Below are positions 1 to 6,018 of a stretch of DNA of 32,547 nucleotides, piece by piece. Numbering within the stretch: position 1 is the stretch's first letter; each line of letters begins with the position of its first letter. The stretch is from positions 1 to 32,547 of the forward strand of contig CACWMK010000059.1 in assembly GCA_902761905.1 (NCBI GenBank), given 5' to 3'. The position numbers and the translations under genes were made by a program. The DNA comes from an uncultured Prevotellaceae bacterium. Its GTDB lineage: Bacteria > Bacteroidota > Bacteroidia > Bacteroidales > Bacteroidaceae. The notes beneath the pieces were generated by a model. It made no database searches. It had not been told where the DNA came from and saw only the letters and a program-made list of their open reading frames with translations.

Positions 1-10
1 CTGCTTTTTG

Positions 11-68
11 TTCCCAAGAAGGGAATATTTTGTTCCCAGTGTGGGAACATTTCAGTCCCAACGTGGGA
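11..68. promoter_or_regulatory. Three inverted repeats at 22-bp spacing, candidate operator array
   Basis: Three inverted repeats built on TTCCC/GGGAA lie in tandem: 11-25 (5-bp arms, 5-nt loop), 31-49 (8-bp perfect arms TGTTCCCA/TGGGAACA, 3-nt loop) and 56-68 (5-bp arms TCCCA/TGGGA, 3-nt loop). Their centres fall at 18, 40 and 62, exactly 22 bp or about two helical turns apart. They sit just before the primase-like gene at 99. The spacing suggests cooperative binding of a dimeric regulator on one DNA face; that is inference. The array may continue left of the window. Confidence 0.6.
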
Positions 69-98
69 ATATTATATGAGCTATGAATAATTCAGGCT

Positions 99-2387
99 AT
101 GGAATCAGCAGTAATCAGCACCATTCACTTTACATGCATTGGCAGGGGACACGGCGCCCCCTGCTACCCTGCCACCCGAGAAACTTGGGATATGATGCGC
201 CGAGAGAAGTGGCTTAAGGAGATGTGCGAGCGCATAGAGAAAGGTGATGATGAGTTGAAGCACCGACTGCCGGTGTGGACACCTCACTGCGCAGAGTTTA
301 AGGACAATCACCGCGCCATAGCCGATGCCATCAAGCCGCTTAACCGACTGATGATGGACTTCGATGAGAAGGGGCATACCGATGAAATAGTGAGTACATT
401 AAACATTAAACATGAAACATTAAATTCATGTGGTATCAAAGTGCTGCTCATTGAGGAGTCGGCCCGCCGCGGCACCCACGTGCTGGTGGAACTGCCGGAA
501 GGGATGACGCCCGAACAGGCACAACAGCTGATGCAGGAAGCTACGGGATTTGCACCCGATGCTGCCGTGAAGGATGTAGCAAGGTGTATCTATATGGTGC
601 CTGAGGACCATACTCGATACGTGAGCGAGAAGTTGTTCGATCCCTCCTTTACTGTCATGTCGAGCGGAGTCGAGACATCTCCTAAAGGAGATCATGAGAT
701 CTCTCCACGCGCTTCGCTTGGTCGAGATGACAAAGAGGGGATGCTTGGTCGAGATGACAAAGAGGGGATGATTGGTCGAGATGACAAAGGAGGAATGCTT
801 GAATTTAAGGGCATACCATACTCTAGCATCATAGCTGAGTGGTGGCACAGAAACGGCGGCGAGCCTGCTGAGGGCGAGCGCAACGTGAAGCTGCACAAGC
901 TAGCCGTAAACCTGCGTGCCATCTGCGACAATCGCAATGACCTGCTGATGCAGGTAATGCCCCGATTCGGACTGACCGACGCAGAACTGAAATCGGTCAT
1001 CGACTCTGCCTGCAAGGAACCACCAAAGGGCATCAGCAAGGTGATGCAGCAGATAATCGACGCGCTGCAGCTGGGCATATCGGTCGACGAGATAGAAGAC
1101 GCAGAGGCTGTGGCCGAGCAGACTGGAGTAAAGGTCAACGTAAGGTCGCTTCCCATCGGACTAAAGGAATCGCTTGTGGGCGTGCCCGTATCCATGCACA
1201 TGCCTGTGCTGTGCGGAATAATGCCCATAGCCGCTACTTATGCCGACCAGGTTACAGTAGAGTATTGCGATGGCAACACGCAGCGCCTTGGCCTGATGTC
1301 AATCATCCGCGGCGAACAGGCCAGCAACAAATCGGTGGTTAAGAATGCCGTCGACATCTGGAAGCACCAGTTGGACAAGGAGGACGCACTGGCCCGCAAG
1401 CGCGAAGAGGAGTGGAAGGAGCGCAAGAAGGCGCGCAAGGCAAATGAAAAAGCGCCCGACGACCCACACGTATTGATTCGCGTGGTGCCCGTAACCGTAT
1501 CGTGCTCCACCCTGCTTAAGCGATTCAAGAACGCCCAAGGCCACACGCTGTTCAGCTTTGGCGAAGAGCTCGACACACTGCGCAAGACCAATGGAGCAGG
1601 CTCGTGGAGCTCGAAGTACGACATCTACCGCCTGGGATTCGACAACGGCGAATGGGGTCAGGACTACAACAGCGACCAGGCTGAGAGCGGTGTGGTAAAC
1701 GTGGCCTACAACTGGACCATGCTGGGCACCAACGGCGCACTGCGCAAGTGCTTTAAGAGCGACAACATCGAGAACGGCCTGTCGAGCCGAGTGCTGATAG
1801 CAGAAATGCCCGACAGCAGCTTTGCCAAGATGCCTAAGTTTACGAAGCGTTCGGCCGAGGACATAGCCCGGATACAAGAGGCCGTAGGCCGCCTGCGATC
1901 ATACAGCGGACTGGTAGACACTCCCCGTCTGCGCCGAGCCATCGAGCAGTGGGTAGAGCAGAAGCGAGTAGAGGCTGCCAAAGACATCGACCACGTGAAG
2001 GACACCTATCGCAAGCGTGCCGCCGTCATCGGATTCCGCTGCGGTGTAATCTTCCACATGCTGACCGGCAACACCAAGGAGAGCAAGGCCTGTCTGGACT
2101 TTGCAACTATGATGGCCGAGTACTGCCTGGCGCAGCAGATAAAGGCATTTGGCGAGGCACTCGAGAGTCAGTTTGTTGATGCACGCGACGAGTGCATCCG
2201 TTACGGTTGCAATCACTCTGTGTTCGACCAGCTGGCACCTCTGTTCACCATGGACGACCTGCGAGCACTTAAGCGCGGATTCTGCAGCGAGTCTGGTCTC
2301 AGGAAAATAGTATCGCGCTGGTGCCGCGACCGCTGGGTAGAAAAGACTGACCGCTCGCACTGGAAAAAGTTGACAGTTGACAGTTGA
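99..2387 (+). CDS. VirE N-terminal / DUF3987 primase-helicase-like protein (BT4734 type)
   Basis: This 762-residue protein matches the Bacteroidales BT4734-like family. A VirE_N domain (about residues 1-180) carries the acidic motif DFD at 87-89, expected for a primase-like metal site. A helical linker follows (about 236-320, beginning EFKGIPYSSIIAEWWHRNGG), then a DUF3987 P-loop region from about 355. The P-loop reads GEQASNKS (405-412), with Asn where Gly is usual before Lys-Ser. Known context: such genes occur in mobile or prophage-like modules beside small DNA-binding and cell-wall-active proteins; their function is not established. Two foreign repeats are translated in frame: a CATTAAA heptamer run (residues about 100-109) and a palindromic repeat plus three 9-residue repeats (about 186-233). 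The C-terminus (LTVDS) comes from a third repeat array, so the natural end was probably just after SHWKK. Start 99 preserves the family N-terminus. Identity is fairly sure; activity is unproven. Confidence 0.8.
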   Translation: MESAVISTIHFTCIGRGHGAPCYPATRETWDMMRREKWLKEMCERIEKGDDELKHRLPVWTPHCAEFKDNHRAIADAIKPLNRLMMDFDEKGHTDEIVSTLNIKHETLNSCGIKVLLIEESARRGTHVLVELPEGMTPEQAQQLMQEATGFAPDAAVKDVARCIYMVPEDHTRYVSEKLFDPSFTVMSSGVETSPKGDHEISPRASLGRDDKEGMLGRDDKEGMIGRDDKGGMLEFKGIPYSSIIAEWWHRNGGEPAEGERNVKLHKLAVNLRAICDNRNDLLMQVMPRFGLTDAELKSVIDSACKEPPKGISKVMQQIIDALQLGISVDEIEDAEAVAEQTGVKVNVRSLPIGLKESLVGVPVSMHMPVLCGIMPIAATYADQVTVEYCDGNTQRLGLMSIIRGEQASNKSVVKNAVDIWKHQLDKEDALARKREEEWKERKKARKANEKAPDDPHVLIRVVPVTVSCSTLLKRFKNAQGHTLFSFGEELDTLRKTNGAGSWSSKYDIYRLGFDNGEWGQDYNSDQAESGVVNVAYNWTMLGTNGALRKCFKSDNIENGLSSRVLIAEMPDSSFAKMPKFTKRSAEDIARIQEAVGRLRSYSGLVDTPRLRRAIEQWVEQKRVEAAKDIDHVKDTYRKRAAVIGFRCGVIFHMLTGNTKESKACLDFATMMAEYCLAQQIKAFGEALESQFVDARDECIRYGCNHSVFDQLAPLFTMDDLRALKRGFCSESGLRKIVSRWCRDRWVEKTDRSHWKKLTVDS
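397..424. repeat. CATTAAA heptamer run inside the primase-like ORF
   Basis: Four tandem 7-bp units, CATTAAA, CATTAAA, CATGAAA, CATTAAA, lie within the coding sequence and are translated as roughly TLNIKHETLN. The same heptamer recurs at 2521-2548 just before the DUF5675 start. It falls between the DFD motif and the next conserved VirE_N block, so it is probably an inserted or expanded repeat that kept the frame open. Confidence 0.75.
653..732. repeat. About 80-bp palindromic dispersed-type repeat inserted in frame
   Basis: The outer arms are TGTCATGTCGAGC (653-665) and GGTCGAGATGACA (720-732), complementary at 11 of 13 positions. Inside are smaller hairpins, TCTCC-TAAA-GGAGA and GAGATC-ATGA-GATCTC. 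This resembles intergenic palindromic repeats that are common in Bacteroidetes genomes. Here it lies inside a gene and is translated without a stop (MSSGVETSPKGDHEISPRAS). It separates the VirE_N part from the helical linker. Confidence 0.7.
717..797. repeat. Three 27-bp tandem repeats (9-residue coding repeat)
   Basis: Units at 717-743 and 744-770 are identical; 771-797 is slightly diverged. Each encodes (L/I)GRDDKEGM or GRDDKGGM. Each unit contains the right arm of the adjacent palindromic repeat, so the array looks like duplication of that element's end. A 27-bp unit keeps the frame whatever the copy number. Confidence 0.9.
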
Positions 2388-2480
2388 TAGTTGACAGTTG
2401 ACAGTTGATAGTTGATAGTTGACAGTTGATAGTTGACAGTTGATAGTTGACAGTTGACAGTTGACAGTTGACAGTTGAGA
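2369..2480. repeat. 16-unit heptanucleotide tandem array GTTGAYA
   Basis: Sixteen consecutive 7-bp units run from 2369 to 2480: fifteen are GTTGACA or GTTGATA and the last is GTTGAGA. The first three units supply the last codons and stop of the primase-like ORF. Immediately downstream are two ACTTTGTGAC copies (2487-2496 and 2502-2511). This is simple-sequence DNA of the short tandem heptamer class and is likely variable in copy number. Confidence 0.95.
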
Positions 2481-2510
2481 ATTAGTACTTTGTGACTTTT
2501 GACTTTGTGA

Positions 2511-2548
2511 CATTAAGGTACATTAAAGATTAAACATTAAACATTAAA
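2511..2548. repeat. CATTAAA-type heptamers directly before the DUF5675 start codon
   Basis: CATTAAG-GTA is followed by CATTAAA, GATTAAA, CATTAAA and CATTAAA, the last unit ending at the base before ATG 2549. The run is A/T-rich and takes the place of the ribosome-binding region. It is the same heptamer seen inside the upstream gene at 397-424. No TAnnTTTG promoter is visible between the two genes, so they may be one transcript. Confidence 0.8.
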
Positions 2549-3040
2549 ATGGAGATAGTATTGACACGCATAGCAAAGCGCAAGCTCTACACGATAGGCA
2601 GGCTTGCAATAGTAGAACGAGTAGACGATGCATATCTGGCAGGCCAGCGCGAGGTGTACTTTTGCAACACCCTAGAGCCGCCAGTAATCGAACAGAAGAC
2701 CGAAGTACCCCTGTCGGCAGTGCTCCGATCGCCCGCCAAGTTGGCATCTATCAAGCCCGTAGCCATCCCTGAGGGGCGCTACGCAGTAGTAATCACCTAC
2801 TCGCCAAAGTTTAAGGCCTGGCTACCAGTGCTGCTTGGCGGCCCCGACTTCAACCGCCTTTGGCAGGGCATCCGCATCCACGCGGGTAACACCGTAGCCG
2901 ACACACGCGGCTGCATACTGCCTGGCCGCAACCAGAGGGTAGGTCAAGTACTTGAATCGCGCAAGTGGCTGTACGAACTAAAGCAGAAGATAGTAGAAGC
3001 CAAAGCTCGCGACGAGGCGGTGTGGATGACCATCAAATGA
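2549..3040 (+). CDS. DUF5675 family protein
   Basis: This 163-residue protein has no signal peptide. It matches the DUF5675 pattern: N-terminal LTRIAKRKLYTIGRL, a central IPEGRYAV strand, and the signature GIRIHAGNTVADTRGCILPG ending near residue 130. The spacing of His, Asp-Thr and Gly-Cys resembles the HG...S/T-x-GC active site of YkuD-type L,D-transpeptidases, so a peptidoglycan-related role is plausible; this is inference from motif shape. In related Bacteroidales modules an N-acetylmuramoyl-L-alanine amidase often sits near the VirE/DUF3987 gene, which would fit a substitute cell-wall enzyme here. The start is fixed by the family N-terminus immediately after the heptamer run. Family assignment is fairly sure; function is unknown. 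Confidence 0.75.
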   Translation: MEIVLTRIAKRKLYTIGRLAIVERVDDAYLAGQREVYFCNTLEPPVIEQKTEVPLSAVLRSPAKLASIKPVAIPEGRYAVVITYSPKFKAWLPVLLGGPDFNRLWQGIRIHAGNTVADTRGCILPGRNQRVGQVLESRKWLYELKQKIVEAKARDEAVWMTIK

Positions 3041-3076
3041 TGCACCACGCTCGACAGAACCAAAGAAAATCACGTA

Positions 3077-3112
3077 TTTCTTTGGTTCTTTGCTCGCTTA
3101 TTCGTACCTTTG
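3077..3112 (+). promoter_or_regulatory. Upstream copy of a duplicated 36-bp promoter
   Basis: A 36-bp sequence here is repeated exactly at 3162-3197. It contains TTTG (3081-3084), a 20-bp spacer and TACCTTTG (3105-3112), the Bacteroidetes -33/-7 pattern. The -7 box is also inside a strong hairpin (3104-3128: arms GTACCTT/AAGGTAC with an inner GGC/GCC pair and TTC loop), which may distinguish it from the downstream copy. Confidence 0.6.
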
Positions 3113-3161
3113 GCTTCGCCGAAGGTACTTCCGCTCGAACGAACCCTAAGAAAAAAGCATT

Positions 3162-3197
3162 TTTCTTTGGTTCTTTGCTCGCTTATTCGTACCTTTG
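3162..3197 (+). promoter_or_regulatory. Promoter of the M16 peptidase gene (second 36-bp copy)
   Basis: TTTG at 3166-3169, a 20-bp spacer and TACCTTTG at 3190-3197 match the Bacteroidetes sigma-ABfr consensus. The ATG at 3207 is only 9 nt past the -7 box, so the predicted 5' leader is a few nucleotides. This also rules out the longer reading frame that starts with TTG at 3195. Confidence 0.75.
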
Positions 3198-3206
3198 TCC
3201 CCCAAT

Positions 3207-4442
3207 ATGGCAAATTATAATACGATAACGCTCGAATGCGGGCTTAGGATAATACATAAGCCCAGTGTGGCACAGGTGGTGTACTGCGGCTATCAGGTGG
3301 CTGCGGGCACTCGCGATGAGCTGCCTGGCGAGGAGGGCATGGCCCACTTCTGCGAACACATGACGTTTAAGGGCACACGCCGCCGCAATGCGCTGCAGGT
3401 GATAAACGCCCTGGAACAGTTGGGCGGCGACCTGAACGCGTTTACCAACAAGGAAGACACCACATTCTACGCGGCCATACACAAGGACCACATCACCAAG
3501 GCCATCGACGTGCTGACAGACATAGTGTTCTACAGCACCTATCCGCAGCACGAGATAGACAAGGAGGTAGAGGTGATATGCGACGAGATAGAAAGCTACA
3601 ACGACTCGCCAGCCGAACTGATATACGATGAGTTTGAGAACATGCTGTTTGAGGGTCATCCGCTGGGCCACAACATACTGGGCCAGGCCGACCAGCTGCG
3701 CACATACACTACTGAGGATGCACAGAGATTCACCCGCCGATGCTATCGACCAGACAACACGGTGTTCTTTATCTACGGCGACGTGGACTTTAAGCGAATA
3801 ATAAAACTGGTGTCGTCGGCTATGGCAGCGGCAGCCATCCAGCCCGCCACATCGGCCACAGCCAAAGCAGCCGCAACCCCAGGCAATCTGCAGGCCAGAG
3901 AGGTGACTAAGGACATAGGCTCGCATCAGGCCCATGTGATGCTGGGCACACGCAGCTACGACATACACCACCCCATGCGCATAGCCTTGTACCTACTTAA
4001 TAATATACTGGGCGGCCCGAGCATGAACGCCCGACTGAACCTGGCTCTGCGCGAGCGCAACGGACTGGTGTATACCGTAGAGAGCACCATGGTGAGCTAC
4101 AGCGATACGGGCATGTGGAGCATATACTTCGGCTGCGATCCGCACGACGTGAAGCGCTGTCTGCATCTGGTACGACGCGAACTGGACAAGGTGATGCAGA
4201 AGCCGCTATCGCCCAACGCACTGCGCACAGCCAAGCAGCAGCTGAAGGGGCAGATAGCCATAGCATGCGACAATCGCGAGCAGTTTGCACTCGACTTCGG
4301 CAAAAGCTTTCTGCACTACGGATGGGAGAAAAACGTGGACCGACTGTTTGAAAGCATCGACAAGGTTACAGCCGAGGATATACAAAAAGTGGCAAACGAG
4401 TTGTTCGCCACTGATAGGTTGTACACCTTAATATTTAAATAG
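3207..4442 (+). CDS. M16 family zinc metallopeptidase (insulinase/processing-peptidase type)
   Basis: This 411-residue protein carries the inverted zinc motif HFCEH at 47-51 (HxxEH) and the downstream VICDEIESYNDSP segment that holds the third Glu ligand. Known family role: zinc endopeptidases that act on peptides or short unfolded chains. The C-terminal half has the inactive M16 partner-fold features (GGPSMNARLNLALRERNGLVYTVES). No signal peptide is present, so a cytoplasmic or unconventional location is likely. An Ala-rich linker (about 203-235) joins the halves. The start is ATG 3207, giving the usual ANYNTITLECGLRIIH beginning. It ends convergently with the sigma factor gene, the two reading frames overlapping by 8 bp. 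Confidence 0.9.
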   Translation: MANYNTITLECGLRIIHKPSVAQVVYCGYQVAAGTRDELPGEEGMAHFCEHMTFKGTRRRNALQVINALEQLGGDLNAFTNKEDTTFYAAIHKDHITKAIDVLTDIVFYSTYPQHEIDKEVEVICDEIESYNDSPAELIYDEFENMLFEGHPLGHNILGQADQLRTYTTEDAQRFTRRCYRPDNTVFFIYGDVDFKRIIKLVSSAMAAAAIQPATSATAKAAATPGNLQAREVTKDIGSHQAHVMLGTRSYDIHHPMRIALYLLNNILGGPSMNARLNLALRERNGLVYTVESTMVSYSDTGMWSIYFGCDPHDVKRCLHLVRRELDKVMQKPLSPNALRTAKQQLKGQIAIACDNREQFALDFGKSFLHYGWEKNVDRLFESIDKVTAEDIQKVANELFATDRLYTLIFK

Positions 4443-4929
4443 CCTTTAAGTAACTGCGCACCACCTTGCGGGCTGTGCCCAGGCGATACTCCACACTCTT
4501 GTAGCTATCGCCCGTTTGCTGGCATATCTCGCTTACCTTCATGCCATCGTAGATATGCAGGCGATAAACCTCGCGAAAATTCTCAGGCAGTCGGGCCAAG
4601 CCGCGCTCCAATCGCTCAACAATCTCATGCATAGAGTAAACCGAATCGGTCGACAACTCCTCGCTGCAAACAGCGCGGATGTAGTGCTCGTAGTCGGTGG
4701 AATGACAGCGACGGCGATGAATGTCGAATATCATATTGCGTGCGGTGGTGTAGACCAGCGCAGGCAGAGTTACCTCAGAGATAAGTTTGGTGGAGGTGAG
4801 CAGACGCAGAAAGACGTTTTGTACCACATCCTCTGCCTCTGCCCATCCACCAAGACGAGAGCTGGCATAAACCAGCAACTCGTCGCGATGAGTAATATAA
4901 TAATTGGTTATAAGTTGTTTACTACTCAT
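4435..4929 (-). CDS. ECF-type RNA polymerase sigma-70 factor
   Basis: This 164-residue protein has sigma region 2 (RDELLVYASSRLGGWAEAED, then VVQNVFLRLL) and region 4 (LPENFREVYRLHIYDGMKVS, then EICQQTGDSYKSVEYRLGTARK), with no regions 1 or 3, as in ECF factors. Bacteroidetes ECF factors usually pair with a FecR-like anti-sigma and a SusC/TonB receptor. Neither is adjacent here, so this looks like an orphan. It lies 66 nt downstream of the GH43 gene on the same strand and may be co-transcribed with it, since no TAnnTTTG promoter is evident before it. Its 3' end overlaps the M16 gene. Confidence 0.9.
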   Translation of the reverse strand: MSSKQLITNYYITHRDELLVYASSRLGGWAEAEDVVQNVFLRLLTSTKLISEVTLPALVYTTARNMIFDIHRRRCHSTDYEHYIRAVCSEELSTDSVYSMHEIVERLERGLARLPENFREVYRLHIYDGMKVSEICQQTGDSYKSVEYRLGTARKVVRSYLKAI

Positions 4930-4934
4930 TAACT

Positions 4935-4995
4935 ACCTTGATGCTTCGCATCGAGCTTGTTCACGTTCGATAATACAAGCAAGCTTGCATTATTC
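4935..4995. other. Intergenic palindromes between GH43 and sigma genes
   Basis: The gap holds a small hairpin GATGC-TTC-GCATC and a perfect 10-bp palindrome GCAAGCTTGC (4979-4988) flanked by ATAAT and ATTAT. On the leftward transcript the palindrome follows the GH43 stop but no T-run follows it, so a rho-independent terminator is not convincing. It could be attenuation or an operator for the sigma gene. Confidence 0.35.
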
Positions 4996-6006
4996 TCACT
5001 CATTCACAACCTTTTTGATAGTTCCATCCTCGTTGTAGAACAGGCGCTGAACCTTGAGCGAACGCAGATGGGTTACATCGTTTGAAGGTACACAGTCGTG
5101 ATAGAACAAGAACCACTCGCCCTTGTACTCTACGATAGAGTGATGGGTGGTCCAGCCCACTACTGGGTCGAGGATTACGCCCTGATAAGTGAATGGGCCG
5201 TAAGGATTGTCGCCGATACCATAGCACAGCATGTGGCTGTCGCCTGTAGAATAGCTGAAGTAGTACTTGCCATTATACTTGTGCATCCACGAAGCCTCGA
5301 AGAATCGGTGTGGATCGCCAGCCTTCAGGGGCTCTCCGTCCTTATCTACTACCAGCACGCTGCGTGGAGCCTCGGCAAACTGCAGCACATCGTCGCTCAT
5401 CTTCACCACGAAGCTTGACAGTGCAGGCACATCGGCAGGTGCAAACAGCTGAGTCTTCTTGTCGGCGGCAGGACCCAGGTCTACGCCAGCCTCCTTCAGC
5501 AACTGCTTAGGAGCCTGATACCACTGCAGCTGACCGCCCCACAGGCCGCCAAAGTAGCAGTAAATCTGTCCGTCCTCATCTTTAAACACGCTAGGATCGA
5601 TAGAGAACGATCCGCGGATGGGCTGATCCTGAGGGATGAATGGGCCCTCGGGCTTATCGGCTACAGCCACACCTAGGTGGAACACACCATTGTAGTCCTT
5701 GGCCGAGAAGATAAGATAGTACTTGCCATCCTTCTCTACGCAGTCGTTGTCCCACATCTGCTTTTCGGCCCACTTCACGTCGGCCACATCGAGTATCTTG
5801 CCATAGTCGGTCACCTCGCCATTCTCTACATCTTCCATTGAAATTACATGGTAATCTTTCATCTGGAAGTGGCCGCCATCATCGTCGAATGCAGCGCCAG
5901 CCTCCCAGTCGTGCGAGGGATATACATAGAGTTTTCCGTTGAATACATTAGCAGAAGGATCTGCATAAAAGTCTTTTGGATAAAGATAACGCGGTTTCAT
6001 ACACAC
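4996..6006 (-). CDS. xsa: GH43 beta-xylosidase / alpha-L-arabinofuranosidase (Xsa-like, subfamily 1 type)
   Basis: This 336-residue protein closely resembles the bifunctional xylosidase/arabinofuranosidase Xsa of Bacteroides ovatus and rumen Prevotella. It should release xylose and arabinose from the non-reducing ends of xylooligosaccharides. The expected GH43 triad is visible: Asp16 (FYADPSANVF, base), Asp137 (GSFSIDPSVF) and Glu237 (RFFEASWM, acid). The five-bladed propeller signatures WDNDCVEKDGKYYLIF and YFGGLWGGQLQWY are intact. There is no signal peptide, so it acts in the cytoplasm on imported sugars. It begins 12 nt after the GPH symporter stop and is clearly in its operon. The start could equally be Met3 (6000). 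Confidence 0.88.
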   Translation of the reverse strand: MCMKPRYLYPKDFYADPSANVFNGKLYVYPSHDWEAGAAFDDDGGHFQMKDYHVISMEDVENGEVTDYGKILDVADVKWAEKQMWDNDCVEKDGKYYLIFSAKDYNGVFHLGVAVADKPEGPFIPQDQPIRGSFSIDPSVFKDEDGQIYCYFGGLWGGQLQWYQAPKQLLKEAGVDLGPAADKKTQLFAPADVPALSSFVVKMSDDVLQFAEAPRSVLVVDKDGEPLKAGDPHRFFEASWMHKYNGKYYFSYSTGDSHMLCYGIGDNPYGPFTYQGVILDPVVGWTTHHSIVEYKGEWFLFYHDCVPSNDVTHLRSLKVQRLFYNEDGTIKKVVNE

Positions 6007-6018
6007 TTTACTTTTTAG

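Noticed and set aside
2369-2480. Possible CRISPR array
   Set aside because: Units are 7 bp and contiguous without spacers; it is a simple tandem repeat.
1899-2513. 204-residue minus-strand ORF with a repeated QLSTVNC pattern
   Set aside because: It is the translation of the GTTGAYA heptamer array plus antisense of the primase gene; no independent coding signal.
2965-3228. Plus-strand ORF of 87 codons
   Set aside because: It overlaps the end of DUF5675 in another frame and runs through the duplicated promoter; composition is repeat-like.
4971-4995. Rho-independent terminator after GH43
   Set aside because: The palindrome lacks a T-run in the leftward direction; listed only as a palindrome.
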